64,000 nt of DNA, from NCBI RefSeq assembly GCF_001889265.1, contig NZ_CP018151.1, forward strand, positions 3,410,001-3,474,000, given 5' to 3'. Shown here in pieces: positions 1 through 10,019 of the stretch. The DNA comes from Microbacterium sp. 1.5R. Its GTDB lineage: Bacteria > Actinomycetota > Actinomycetes > Actinomycetales > Microbacteriaceae. The notes beneath the pieces are model-generated. The model was not told where the DNA came from, did not search any database, and saw only the letters and a program-made list of their open reading frames with translations. A program made the position numbers and the translations under genes. Each line of letters starts with the position of its first letter. Positions within the stretch are counted from its first letter, which is position 1.

Positions 1-191
1 AGCTGAGCGACTTCGCGGAGCTGCTCGATGTTGCGGGTCGAATATCGGCGTGAGCCGCCGGACGTCCGGCCGGGCACGACGAGCCCGATGCGGTCGTACT
101 GTCGCAGGGTCTGCGGGTGCAACCCCGAGAGCTGGGCGGCGACGGCGATCGCGAACACCGGGGTGTCGGCATCCATGTGCTGGTCAGCCAT
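1..191 (-). CDS. hspR: HspR heat-shock repressor, MerR family (C-terminus beyond window)
   Basis: HspR represses the dnaK operon in actinobacteria by binding HAIR inverted repeats, with DnaK as co-repressor (family knowledge). Only the first 63 codons are in the window. The ATG at 189-191 follows a GAGGTGAGGG ribosome site at 195-204. The MerR winged helix is visible: [14 protein letters not shown] at residues 25-38, then the GGSRRY wing. It is the last gene of dnaK-grpE-dnaJ-hspR, 56 nt after dnaJ, and two HAIR-like sites lie in front of dnaK, which fits autoregulation. The C-terminal effector part cannot be judged. Confidence 0.9.
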   Translation of the reverse strand, partial: MADQHMDADTPVFAIAVAAQLSGLHPQTLRQYDRIGLVVPGRTSGGSRRYSTRNIEQLREVAQ

Positions 192-247
192 GTTCCCTCA
201 CCTCTTCCTCGGTGTTCGCGTTCGTCATCATCAGGTGTTGCGGTTCT

Positions 248-1237
248 CTAGCGGCGGGCCTTGGCCATCAGGTCGGCCCGCGGATTCTCCGAGGGCTCGA
301 GCGCCTGGAACTTCTCCAGCGCCTCCCGAGCGGCTTCATCGAGGTGCGACGGCACCGCGATCTGCAGCTCGGCGAGCAGGTCGCCGGTGCCCTTCGAGGT
401 CGTGACCCCACGCCCCTTGACGCGCAGAACGCGTCCGGACGGCGTACCGGGCGCGACACGGAGCTTGACCGTGTCGCCGCTCAGAGTGGGAACCTCGATG
501 GTCGCGCCGAGGGCGGCCTCCGTGAAGGTCACCGGCACGATGACGCGCAGGTTCAGCCCCTCACGGGTGAAGACGGGATGCGGTCGCACAGCGATCTGGA
601 CCACCACGTCGCCGCTCTCGCCGCCGTCGGGCGAGGGACGCCCGCGGCCGCGCAGCCGGATCTTCTGACCGTCGGCGACGCCCGCGGGGATCTTGACCTT
701 GAACGGCTTGCCGTCTTCGCCCTGGAGGGTGATCGTCTCGCCCTGCACGGCCGTCACGAAGTCGAGCGTGGTGCGCGCCGTGACGTCGGCCCCCTTCTGG
801 GGTCCGCCGAAACCGCGGTATCCGCCGGAGGTCTGCCCGAACCGACCGGAGCCGAACGAGCCGCCCTGACCCTGGTTGAACATCGCGAAGATGTCCTCGA
901 AGTCGGCGGACTGCTGCTGCCCGCGCCCCTGCTGCCCGAACCGGCTGAAGACGTCTTCGAAGCCGCCCGCGCCCGCGCCGCTCGCCGTGAAGCGTGCGCC
1001 CGAGCCCATCGCGCGGATCTCGTCGTACTCCTTGCGCTGTTCGGCGTCAGAGAGCACGGAGTACGCCTCGCTGACCTCTTTGAACTTCGCCTCCGCCTTC
1101 TCATCACCCTGATTGGAATCGGGGTGATACTTGCGAGCGAGCTTGCGGTACGTCTTCTTGAGATCAGCGTCGCTGACATCCTTCGTGACCCCGAGGGTCT
1201 TGTAGAAGTCCTTGTCGAACCAGTCCTGGCTAGCCAT
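248..1237 (-). CDS. dnaJ: DnaJ-type co-chaperone without zinc finger
   Basis: J-domain co-chaperone that delivers substrates to DnaK and stimulates its ATPase. Of 329 residues, 1-80 form the J domain with HPD at 38-40. A Gly/Phe/Gln-rich stretch follows to about 150, then the C-terminal substrate-binding beta domains. The CxxCxGxG zinc modules of classical DnaJ are absent and I see no cysteine in the protein, so it is a class II (CbpA-like) J protein in the position of operon dnaJ. It starts 7 nt after grpE and is followed by hspR, so it should be heat-induced with dnaK. Confidence 0.93.
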   Translation of the reverse strand: MASQDWFDKDFYKTLGVTKDVSDADLKKTYRKLARKYHPDSNQGDEKAEAKFKEVSEAYSVLSDAEQRKEYDEIRAMGSGARFTASGAGAGGFEDVFSRFGQQGRGQQQSADFEDIFAMFNQGQGGSFGSGRFGQTSGGYRGFGGPQKGADVTARTTLDFVTAVQGETITLQGEDGKPFKVKIPAGVADGQKIRLRGRGRPSPDGGESGDVVVQIAVRPHPVFTREGLNLRVIVPVTFTEAALGATIEVPTLSGDTVKLRVAPGTPSGRVLRVKGRGVTTSKGTGDLLAELQIAVPSHLDEAAREALEKFQALEPSENPRADLMAKARR

Positions 1238-1244
1238 CGATCAC

Positions 1245-1886
1245 CTACTCTGCGGGTACGGCGACGACGACCTTCGCGGGACGCAGCTCGACGTCACCGA
1301 GGCGGTAGCCCACCTCGACGACCTCGAGCACCGTGGTCTTGTCGGCGCCCGGGGTGGGCTGCTGGAAGATCGCCTCGTGACGCTGCGGGTCGAATTCCTC
1401 GCCCTTCTCGCCGTACGAGACGACACCGAGACGCTCGACGACCGCACGCACCTTGCCGGCGATGACGGCGAAGGGAGTCCCCTCGACCAGGTCACCGTGT
1501 TGCGCGGCGCGGTCGAGATCGTCGAGCACGGGGATGAGGCCCTTGGCGGCCTCGCCCTTCGCGCGCTCGATCTCGACCTGGCGCTGCTCTTCGGTGCGGC
1601 GGCGGTAGTTGGCGTATTCGGCCTGGAGGCGCTTGAGGTCGTTCAGCAGCGTCGACTCCAGGTCGGCGAGCACAGCATCCTCTGCTGCGGCCTCGCCGGT
1701 CTGGGTGGCGCCGAGGATGTCATCGACCGTCAGATCGTCGGGGGCGCCGTCGACCGGCGTCTCGTCGGATCCTTCTGCGGCCGCGGCCTCGCGCGAGTCG
1801 GGATTCTGCGGCGCGGGGCCGGATGCCTGAGCATCCGACCCCTCGCTGCGAACCTCGTCGTCACCTTCGAAGTTCTTGTCCGTCAT
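1245..1886 (-). CDS. grpE: GrpE nucleotide exchange factor
   Basis: GrpE releases ADP from DnaK and so resets the chaperone cycle in the cytoplasm. The 213-residue product has a long acidic, Ala/Gly/Asp-rich disordered N-terminus (to about residue 80). A charged coiled-coil helix follows (ESTLLNDLKRLQAEYANYRRR region), then the compact beta domain with the GLIPVLDDLDRA and RHEAIFQQP signatures. The start lies 2 nt downstream of the dnaK stop, so the genes are almost certainly co-transcribed and translationally coupled. The N-terminal tail is longer than in E. coli GrpE (197 residues), as is common in actinobacteria. Confidence 0.95.
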   Translation of the reverse strand: MTDKNFEGDDEVRSEGSDAQASGPAPQNPDSREAAAAEGSDETPVDGAPDDLTVDDILGATQTGEAAAEDAVLADLESTLLNDLKRLQAEYANYRRRTEEQRQVEIERAKGEAAKGLIPVLDDLDRAAQHGDLVEGTPFAVIAGKVRAVVERLGVVSYGEKGEEFDPQRHEAIFQQPTPGADKTTVLEVVEVGYRLGDVELRPAKVVVAVPAE

Positions 1887-1888
1887 GA

Positions 1889-3802
<1,914 letters not shown>

Positions 3803-3811
3803 TCAGGGAAA

Positions 3812-3832
3812 CCTGAGTCGCGATGACTCAAC
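3812..3832. promoter_or_regulatory. HAIR element, proximal HspR operator
   Basis: Inverted repeat CCTGAGT-N7-ACTCAAC. This matches the actinobacterial HAIR consensus CTTGAGT-N7-ACTCAAG at all but two or three positions, with the exact 7-nt spacer. It overlaps the -10 hexamer and predicted start of the dnaK promoter. Confidence 0.85.
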
Positions 3833-3859
3833 TGTACTCCGACCTCCCGAGGCTGTCAA
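3831..3859 (-). promoter_or_regulatory. dnaK operon promoter
   Basis: Read on the minus strand, a perfect -35 TTGACA (3854-3859) is followed after exactly 17 nt by TACAGT (3831-3836). This is a near-consensus housekeeping promoter, with transcription expected to start around 3823-3825, about 70 nt upstream of the dnaK ATG. The proximal HAIR overlaps the -10 and start region, so a bound repressor would block RNA polymerase. Confidence 0.8.
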
Positions 3860-3864
3860 ATGAA

Positions 3865-3885
3865 GTTGATACAACCCGGCTCAAC
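3865..3885. promoter_or_regulatory. HAIR-like element, distal HspR operator
   Basis: Second, weaker HAIR-type repeat, GTTGATA-N7-GCTCAAC, with the same 7-nt spacer and preserved TTGA/TCAA cores. It sits just upstream of the dnaK -35 box, so the two repeats bracket the promoter. Confidence 0.6.
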
Positions 3886-3959
3886 TTTGCGACCAGACGC
3901 GCACATTCGCACCCGAGGTGCCGCGAGATCCTCGAAACACCGTCGTCACACGGCTCGCC

Positions 3960-3965
3960 TACAGT
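3960..3965 (+). promoter_or_regulatory. -10 hexamer of sirohydrochlorin chelatase gene (leaderless)
   Basis: TACAGT lies exactly 6 nt before the ATG at 3972 and there is no Shine-Dalgarno sequence between them, so transcription would start at or within a base or two of the start codon. Confidence 0.55.
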
Positions 3966-3971
3966 CGCACC

Positions 3972-4697
3972 ATGAGCCGCCCCATCCTGCTCGCCGTCTC
4001 GCACGGCACCTCGGATGCCGAGGGTGCCCGGGCGATCGCCGACCTGGTCGATGCGGTCGCCGCCGCGCTTCCCGACGTCGAGGTGCGCAGCGCCTTCGTC
4101 GACGTGCAGCAGCCCGATGCCGCCGACCTCCTTCCGACGATCGAGGGGCCGGTCGTGATCGTGCCGCTGCTGCTGTCGCGCGGCTTCCACGTGCACCACG
4201 ACCTGCACGGGATGGCGGCGAAGAAGCCGGACGCCGTCGTCAGCGACGCGATGGGACCCGACCCCCGGCTCGCCGAGGTGCTCGCGGATCGACTCGCGGC
4301 AGCAGGTGCGGCCTCCGCCACGTCCGCCGACGCGGCACGGCTCGAGCCGGTGATCCTCGCGGTGGCGGGCTCTCGCGACCCCGCGTCGGTGACGGATGCC
4401 GAGGCCATGGCCTCCCTGCTCTCGCTGCGACTCGGCGCGATGGTCGAGCTCGCCTATCTCGCGGCCCGGCAGCCCGACCTGCCCTCATCGATCGCCGCGC
4501 ACCCCGACGCGGTCGTCTCGACCTATCTGCTCGCGCAGGGCTTCTTCTTCGACCTCACGATCAGGCAGACCGCAGGACGCTCCGTCACCGCGCCCCTGCT
4601 CGACGGCGTGACGGTGCCGCAGCCGCTGATCGACCTAGTCATCGCCCGATACGACGAGGCGGCGGCTCGACTGCCCGCCACTGCCGCACGGTCATGA
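3972..4697 (+). CDS. sirohydrochlorin chelatase (CbiX/SirB-like)
   Basis: Inserts Fe2+ (or Co2+) into sirohydrochlorin, the last step of siroheme synthesis. The 241-residue protein has two CbiX-type halves. The first carries the metal-binding SHGT motif (residues 8-11) and the FHVHHD segment. The second half (ILAVAGSRDPAS) has lost the equivalent His. The ATG at 3972 is preferred over an upstream in-frame ATG at 3918 because family homology begins there and a -10 hexamer lies 6 nt upstream. Its stop overlaps the cobA start as ATGA (4694-4697), implying coupled translation. No precorrin-2 dehydrogenase gene is visible here. Confidence 0.85.
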   Translation: MSRPILLAVSHGTSDAEGARAIADLVDAVAAALPDVEVRSAFVDVQQPDAADLLPTIEGPVVIVPLLLSRGFHVHHDLHGMAAKKPDAVVSDAMGPDPRLAEVLADRLAAAGAASATSADAARLEPVILAVAGSRDPASVTDAEAMASLLSLRLGAMVELAYLAARQPDLPSSIAAHPDAVVSTYLLAQGFFFDLTIRQTAGRSVTAPLLDGVTVPQPLIDLVIARYDEAAARLPATAARS

Positions 4698-5452
4698 CCC
4701 CGGACACGCCCTCCCGGGTCGGCACGGTCACGCTGGTCGGTGCCGGACCCGGCGACGCGGGCCTGCTGACTCTGCGCGGTCTGCGTGCGCTGCAGCAGGC
4801 CGATGTGATCGTGGCCGACCGTCTCGGAGCCCGGGCCGTGCTCGCGCAGCTCGCCGAGGACGGCGTCCTGCTGGATGCCGAGGTGGTCGACGTCGGCAAG
4901 CTCCCCGGTCACCACCCGGTGCCGCAGGACGGCATCAACGCACTGCTCGTCTCGCTGGCCAGGGACGGGCGCCGCGTGGTGCGGCTCAAGGGCGGCGATC
5001 CGTTCGTCTTCGGCCGCGGTCGCGAGGAGCAGCTGTTCTGCGAGGCGGCCGGCATTCCCGTCGAGGTGGTCGCCGGGGTGACGAGCGCGGTCGCGGTGCC
5101 CGGCCTCGCCGGCATCCCGCTGACGCAGCGCGGAATCGCCGAGACGTTCACCGTCGCCAGCGCACATGATCAGATCGTCGCGCTCGGTGGCGGACGCGAC
5201 CACACCGTCGTGCTGCTCATGGGCGTGAACACGCTCGGCCATTCGGCGCACGTGCTCGCGGCCGGCGAGCGCGGCGGGGACTGCCCCGTGGCGATCATCG
5301 AGGACGGGTTCGGCGCACGTCAGCGCGTCACCGTCGGCACGCTCGCGACGATCGCGCATCTCGCCGCCGAGCGGCAGGTGCGCTCCCCCGCGGTCGTGGT
5401 CGTCGGCGACGTCGTCATGCTAGGCCCGCACGCCGAGGCCCCCGCGAGTTAG
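4694..5452 (+). CDS. cobA: uroporphyrinogen-III C-methyltransferase
   Basis: SUMT uses two S-adenosylmethionine molecules to convert uroporphyrinogen III to precorrin-2, the branch point to siroheme and cobalamin. The 252-residue protein has the N-terminal VTLVGAGPGDAGLLTLRG motif (about 14-31), the RLKGGDPFVFGRG signature near residue 97 and the GIPLTQRG segment near 140. All are typical of the tetrapyrrole methylase fold. It overlaps the chelatase gene by 4 nt (ATGA), so the pair makes a compact siroheme module. A CysG-like dehydrogenase domain is absent. The next gene is 34 nt away with its own -10. Confidence 0.93.
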   Translation: MTPDTPSRVGTVTLVGAGPGDAGLLTLRGLRALQQADVIVADRLGARAVLAQLAEDGVLLDAEVVDVGKLPGHHPVPQDGINALLVSLARDGRRVVRLKGGDPFVFGRGREEQLFCEAAGIPVEVVAGVTSAVAVPGLAGIPLTQRGIAETFTVASAHDQIVALGGGRDHTVVLLMGVNTLGHSAHVLAAGERGGDCPVAIIEDGFGARQRVTVGTLATIAHLAAERQVRSPAVVVVGDVVMLGPHAEAPAS

Positions 5453-5474
5453 GCGACCCTCAGCTCCGAGGTGG

Positions 5475-5480
5475 CAGACT
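5475..5480 (+). promoter_or_regulatory. -10-like hexamer before flavoprotein gene
   Basis: CAGACT, 6 nt upstream of the GTG at 5487. It matches the leaderless start pattern seen repeatedly in this window. Confidence 0.4.
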
Positions 5481-5486
5481 GAGGAC

Positions 5487-6446
5487 GTGCGAATTGCTGA
5501 GGCGGACACCTACGACGTGCTCGTGATCGGCGGTGGCCCCGCCGGCCTCTCCGCCGCCCTGAATCTCGGCCGTTCGCTCATGCGGGTGCTCGTGGTCGAC
5601 GCCGATCGCCCGCGCAACGCCGCCACGCTGAACTCCCACGGCTTCCTCACCCGTGACGGAGTCGCCCCGCACGAGCTGCGTCGCATGGCCCGCGAAGAGC
5701 TCTCCGCCTACCCGAACATCGAGGTGCGCACACGCGTCAGGGTGCTCGAACTCCGCAGGACGGATGCAGGTGCGGATGCCGATGCGGACGGAGGGTTCAC
5801 GGCATCCGTGGGGCGCAAGGATCCCACCGACGTGGTGACCGCCCGGACCGTGCTGCTCGCGACGGGCCTGCGCGAAACCCTCCCCGACGTCCCCAACCTC
5901 CGCGGCTTCTACGGCATCAGCCTGTTCAGCTGCGCCGCCTGCGACGCGTGGGAGCTGCGCGGCCGACGACTCGCGCTCATCGGCGAGACCCCCGACATCG
6001 CCGAGCGAGCCCGCCTCATCGCGCGCTGGACCGAGGATCTCACGATCTTCACCCTCGGAGCCGACACCGTCAGCCCCGCCGAAGAAACCGAGCTCGCCGC
6101 CTCCGGGGTGGCCGTGCAGCGGCTTCCCATCGCCGAGCTCGTCGGCGACCGCGGCCGCATCGAGGCGATCAGACTGACCGACGGCACCGTCGTCGCGGTC
6201 GAGGGCGGCTTCGTGCGCCCCGAGTGGGAGACCGATCTGTCGTTCCTCCGCGGCTTCGCACCTGCCATCGACCACGACGGGCACCTCGTCACCGACCGGT
6301 CGGGGCGCACCGACGTCCCGGGGCTCTACGCCGCCGGCGATGCGGCGATCCCCGGCCCTCAGCAGCTGATCGTCGCCGCGGGGGCCGGCGCGAGGGTCGC
6401 GTCCGTGATCGTGCACGACGCGGTCGGGATCGCGACAGCGCACTGA
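5487..6446 (+). CDS. thioredoxin-reductase-like FAD/NAD(P) oxidoreductase
   Basis: Flavoprotein of the two-dinucleotide-binding-domain family. The 319 residues show the FAD-binding VIGGGPAG (13-20) and a redox-type C-A-A-C at 149-152 in the position of the thioredoxin reductase disulfide. A GDA segment near the C-terminus (YAAGDAAIPG) binds flavin. The second dinucleotide motif is weak (LALIGETPDIAE rather than GGGxxA), so NADPH specificity is doubtful. A short Ala/Asp-rich insertion (TDAGADADADGG) lies near residue 95. The GTG start is supported by a -10-like hexamer 6 nt upstream. The partner protein is unknown; no thioredoxin gene is adjacent. Confidence 0.8.
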   Translation: MRIAEADTYDVLVIGGGPAGLSAALNLGRSLMRVLVVDADRPRNAATLNSHGFLTRDGVAPHELRRMAREELSAYPNIEVRTRVRVLELRRTDAGADADADGGFTASVGRKDPTDVVTARTVLLATGLRETLPDVPNLRGFYGISLFSCAACDAWELRGRRLALIGETPDIAERARLIARWTEDLTIFTLGADTVSPAEETELAASGVAVQRLPIAELVGDRGRIEAIRLTDGTVVAVEGGFVRPEWETDLSFLRGFAPAIDHDGHLVTDRSGRTDVPGLYAAGDAAIPGPQQLIVAAGAGARVASVIVHDAVGIATAH

Positions 6447-6467
6447 CTCGGTGCCCGCACCGAGGGC

Positions 6468-6473
6468 TAGGCT
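6468..6473 (+). promoter_or_regulatory. -10 hexamer of lipoprotein gene
   Basis: TAGGCT, 7 nt before the ATG at 6481; leaderless arrangement. Confidence 0.5.
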
Positions 6474-6480
6474 GACCGGC

Positions 6481-7155
6481 ATGACGCGCATCTCGCAGGT
6501 CTCGCCGCTCGTCCGCCTCGCCGCCGCCTCGGTGGTCGCGCTGGCCGTGCTGCCGCTCAGCGGGTGCCTGTATGCGCAGATCCCGGTGAACGTCCCCGAC
6601 GGCGACGGACCCGATCCCTCCCCGACCGCGATTCCGTCCGAGCAGCCCTCCGGCGATCTGCCGTCGTCGATGACCTTCGCCGACGGCGCAGACATCCCGG
6701 CGAGCGCCTACATCCAGTGGGGAGACGGCTTCGTCGTCGACGACGGCTGGAAGATCGTCGAGCCTGACGACGGCAACGGAGGCTGGACCTACGGCACGGT
6801 CGACGACACGTGCACCGCGCAGTTCTGGCAGGGACTCATCCCCGATGTGCCGACCGTGGCCGGCGATGACAGCGTGAGCTCCGATGCGATGCTCGCCGTC
6901 ATCCTGGGCGAGGCGGATGCCGCCGCGATCACCCCGTTGTCGACCACCGGAGGCTTCAGCTACCAGGTCGGCGGCAATGCCGACGTCGAGAACCGGCAGG
7001 TCCTCGGGCAGGAGGCCGACCGTCAGTGGGCGATGGCGGCGCGCGCCTTCACCGCGACCGGGGTCGGACTCTACGTGATCGTCGACTGCACCGGTGGCGA
7101 CATCGACGCGACGATGGCCGAGGTGATCGACAAGAACGCCGTCGTCATCTCGTGA
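6481..7155 (+). CDS. exported lipoprotein of unknown function
   Basis: 224-residue secreted lipoprotein. A basic N-terminus and hydrophobic stretch lead to the lipobox LSGC with the lipidated Cys at residue 29. An Asp/Pro/Ser-rich linker to about 65 precedes one globular domain with two well-separated cysteines (near TCTAQFW and VDCTGG) that could form a disulfide. I recognise no catalytic motif. The ATG at 6481 is chosen over an upstream in-frame ATG because a TAGGCT hexamer lies 7 nt before it and the signal peptide then has normal length. The neighbours do not suggest a role. Confidence 0.75.
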   Translation: MTRISQVSPLVRLAAASVVALAVLPLSGCLYAQIPVNVPDGDGPDPSPTAIPSEQPSGDLPSSMTFADGADIPASAYIQWGDGFVVDDGWKIVEPDDGNGGWTYGTVDDTCTAQFWQGLIPDVPTVAGDDSVSSDAMLAVILGEADAAAITPLSTTGGFSYQVGGNADVENRQVLGQEADRQWAMAARAFTATGVGLYVIVDCTGGDIDATMAEVIDKNAVVIS

Positions 7156-7168
7156 GCCGGGCCTCGGC

Positions 7169-7630
7169 TCACTTGCCGCCGGGCGGGCCGACCAGCAGCA
7201 GGATCACGTACAGCGCGACGATGCCGACGGCGAGCAGGATCGCGAGCACCCACGGGCGACGCAGGAACCAGCGCATGAGGCGGTCGTACCAGCGCGCGTC
7301 GTGCGGGTCGTCGGTCTGCTCCAGGCGCCAGTCACCGGCCAGCCGACCGGTGCGGTGCAGCCAGATCTCCATCGGGATGGTCGCGTAGGGCACGATCGCA
7401 CTCGCCACGGCGAGGATCGCGACGCCGAGGTGCCAGCGCTGGTTGAGCGCGACGAGCACGGCCGTCGCCGCATAGGCGAGGAACACGAACCCGTGGATGC
7501 CACCGCCCACCGTCACGACGATGCCCGGCGCACCGGCGGCACGGGCGATGATCGCCGAGATCAGAAGGGTCCAGGTGATCGCCTCCGCGATCGCGAGAAC
7601 TCGGAACAGGCGGTCGGGTGTGCGGAACAC
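7169..7630 (-). CDS. DUF3817 membrane protein
   Basis: 153-residue integral membrane protein with about four hydrophobic segments. The first part (FRVLAIAEAITWTLL, then GIHGFVFLAYA and WHLGVAILAVASAIVP) matches the DUF3817 pattern found in actinobacterial membrane proteins of unknown function. The C-terminal 40 residues add a basic stretch and one more membrane helix. The GTG at 7628-7630 is preferred because CGAGGAG sits 5 nt upstream. It diverges from the AraC-type gene at 7702, with about 70 nt of shared promoter region between them. Confidence 0.8.
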   Translation of the reverse strand: MFRTPDRLFRVLAIAEAITWTLLISAIIARAAGAPGIVVTVGGGIHGFVFLAYAATAVLVALNQRWHLGVAILAVASAIVPYATIPMEIWLHRTGRLAGDWRLEQTDDPHDARWYDRLMRWFLRRPWVLAILLAVGIVALYVILLLVGPPGGK

Positions 7631-7701
7631 GGGACTCCTCGGGTGGGGGGTTCCTTCAGCGTATCCGGAATAGCTATGAGGGCCCGGGCGTTGCCGAAGG
7701 C

Positions 7702-8620
7702 ATGGTGACCGTCGACTCCGCAGCCCTCGGGCAGGTGCTCGACGCCGTCGACCTCCGCGTCGGTGTCGCCCGTCGCGTCGCACTCGCCACCGGCGGCATC
7801 CTGCCGATCCCCTCAGGTGCCGCCACCCTCGTGTACATCGCATCGGGTTCGGTGCACGGGCACCCCCCCGCTGACCACCGGATGCCGCCTCGACGTCGAC
7901 GACGCGGCCCAGCTCGTCGCGGTGGACGATCGCCCGCTGAGCGCGAACCTGGTCGCCGGAGACGCGTTCCTGACGCTCGGCCGCGCCGCGATCGCCCTCG
8001 AAGCCGACGGGACGGCCGACCTGGTGGTCGTCGACCTGGAGTTCTCGGACAGCGCCTCGATGATCGCCGCGCTTCTTCCCGATCCGATCACCGTCATGTC
8101 GTTCGCCGCGCTCGAGCCGGCGGCGGCCGCGCTCGCCGGCAGCATGGGCCCCTCCGACCCCGCCACCTGCCCCTCGCGTCAGGGCGATCCCGTGATCTGC
8201 CGGATGATGGCTCAGACCGTTCTGCTCTCGGTCATCCGTGCCTGGGCGGCGAACGGCTGCGCGCCCGCCGGCTGGCCCTCGGTGTCGAACGATCCGTTCC
8301 TCGACCGGGTGGTCGAGGCGATCCACGAGCAGCCCGGACGCGACTGGACGGTCGAGCGCCTCGCGAACGTCGGCGCGATGTCTCGGTCGGTGTTCGCCGA
8401 GCGGTTCCGCAGCGCGATCGGACGCTCACCCGCCGACTACGTCACCGAGGTGCGCGTCGACGCGGCGAAGCGGATGCTGAGCGAGGGCCGGTCGATCAGC
8501 GAGATCTCTCGCGAGTTGGGCTACGCCTCGGATGAGGGTTTCAGCCGTGCGTTCCGCCGCCGCACGGGGATGACGCCCTCCGCCTGGCGGGCATCGCAGC
8601 TCACCGCCGTTCCGGCCTGA
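7702..8620 (+). pseudogene. AraC-family regulator with a +1 frameshift at a C7 run
   Basis: Two overlapping frames together encode one AraC-type regulator. Codons from 7702 give the N-terminal cupin-like sensor start (MVTVDSAALGQVLDAVDLRV). The rest, from about 7870 to 8620, is read in the next frame and holds the remaining sensor domain and a C-terminal double helix-turn-helix (WTVERLANVGAMSRSVFAERF; ISEISRELGYASDEGFSRAF). The switch falls at seven consecutive C residues (7863-7869). Removing one C restores a continuous 305-residue protein. It could be a sequencing error, a real inactivating indel, or a slippage-prone switch. Codon use stays normal on both sides, so decay, if any, is recent. 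Confidence 0.8.
7863..7869 (+). repeat. C7 homopolymer at frameshift site
   Basis: Seven consecutive C residues within the AraC-type gene. The coding frame changes exactly here, and one C fewer would restore the frame. Confidence 0.85.
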
Positions 8621-8656
8621 GCCCGGCGACCGCCCTGCCGGGCACGGCGAGACGGC

Positions 8657-9859
8657 TCAGAGCCGCGCCGCCGCGGTGCTCATCCGGTTCGACGCACCGA
8701 ACAGCACGGCACCGAGCAGCAGAGCCGCCGCGCCCACGACGTAGACGACCTCGACGCTCAGCGTGTCGACGAGCAGGCCGCCGACACCGGCGGCGATCGT
8801 GATGGCCCCCTGGAACCCGACGACCACGAGGCTGCCCCCGGCCTCGAGGCGATCGGGGGTGCGGTGGCCCACCCAGGTGTTGATCACGAGCAGCCAGGAG
8901 GAGAAGAAGAACCCCCAGACGAGCACGACGATCGCGATGCCGAGGACCGATCCCGACAGGAAGATCATCGACAGCACCGAGGCCGCGATCACGAGCGGCG
9001 CGAAGACGGCGAAGAAGGCGAACGTGCGGTCGATGAAGAACCCGAGACCGAGGTTGCCGGCGAGACCGCCGACGCCGAAGAGCGCGAGCAGCAGGATGAT
9101 CGTCGAGCCGTCGACCTCGGGGATGCGCTCGAGAGCCAGTCGCACGTACGTGTAGGCGAGGAAGTGCCCGAGCACCACGAGCACGTGTCCGACCATGCCG
9201 AGTGCGATGCCGGGGCGGCGCACCGTGTCGACCAGGAGTCGGATGCTGGACGCCTGCTCCGCCGGCACCGAGGGCAGCACGAATCTCAGCGCGACGGCCA
9301 GCAGCACCATGAGCACACCGGCGATCGCGAACACCGTCTGCCAGTCGACGATCTCGCTGAGCATCACGCCCAGCGGCACTCCGGCGACGGTGGCGAGCGA
9401 GACGCCCGCGGACGTGAACATGACCCCTCTGCCGAGATGCTCGGGTCCGGCGAGGCGCACGGCGACCGTGATCGACATCGCCCAGAACGCGCTGATCGCG
9501 GCACCGAGCAGGAATCGGGCGAGGAGGACGATGATCAGGTTGGGCGCGACGGCGACGATGAGGTTCGACACCGCTGCGGCGAGCGCCATCCAGACGAGCA
9601 GCGATCGGCGGTCGAGGCGGGGGAAGATGAGTCCCACCGTCGGTGCGACGATCAGGCCGACGAGAGCGGTGACCGTGACGGTCTGTCCCGCCTGACCGGG
9701 GGTCACGCCGAGCGCATCGGCCATCTCGGTGAGCACGCCGTTCGGCAGGAACTCCGCCGTGACGAGCAGGAAGCCCATCAGCATGAGCACGATGAGCCCG
9801 CCGTAGCGGATGCTCTCGGTGCGGGCGGTCGTCACGGGCACGGGCGCGGTCGTCGTCAT
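8657..9859 (-). CDS. MFS transporter, drug/arabinose-efflux type
   Basis: 400-residue major facilitator with about 12 hydrophobic segments. The N-terminal part has the TAEFLPNGVLTEMADALG region typical of the AraJ/YdhP-type DHA1 efflux carriers. The motif-A-like loop (FPRLDRRSLLV) follows helix 2. The substrate cannot be told from sequence. The ATG at 9857-9859 fits the family start; an in-frame extension to 10054 reads through promoter DNA of the RIO kinase gene and is not supported. It converges with the AraC-type gene (36 nt apart) and diverges from the RIO kinase transcription unit. Confidence 0.88.
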   Translation of the reverse strand: MTTTAPVPVTTARTESIRYGGLIVLMLMGFLLVTAEFLPNGVLTEMADALGVTPGQAGQTVTVTALVGLIVAPTVGLIFPRLDRRSLLVWMALAAAVSNLIVAVAPNLIIVLLARFLLGAAISAFWAMSITVAVRLAGPEHLGRGVMFTSAGVSLATVAGVPLGVMLSEIVDWQTVFAIAGVLMVLLAVALRFVLPSVPAEQASSIRLLVDTVRRPGIALGMVGHVLVVLGHFLAYTYVRLALERIPEVDGSTIILLLALFGVGGLAGNLGLGFFIDRTFAFFAVFAPLVIAASVLSMIFLSGSVLGIAIVVLVWGFFFSSWLLVINTWVGHRTPDRLEAGGSLVVVGFQGAITIAAGVGGLLVDTLSVEVVYVVGAAALLLGAVLFGASNRMSTAAARL

Positions 9860-9937
9860 GGTTCCACACTCGCAGCGCTGCGGCCCCTCCGCCCGACACG
9901 GCGTCCACGGCATCCGACCATTCGTCCGGATCGGGTC

Positions 9938-9967
9938 TGGACACCGGTCGGCTCCGCACCCTAGGCT
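9938..9967 (+). promoter_or_regulatory. promoter of leader ORF and RIO kinase
   Basis: TGGACA (9938-9943), 18-nt spacer, TAGGCT (9962-9967). Transcription from about 9974 would give a leader of roughly 140 nt before the kinase start. This is unusually long for this genome segment and contains a 20-codon ORF. Confidence 0.6.
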
Positions 9968-10019
9968 CGACGACGCACCGGGGTTCTCCCGGAAGGCCAG
10001 AGCGAGAGGAGTGGATGAC

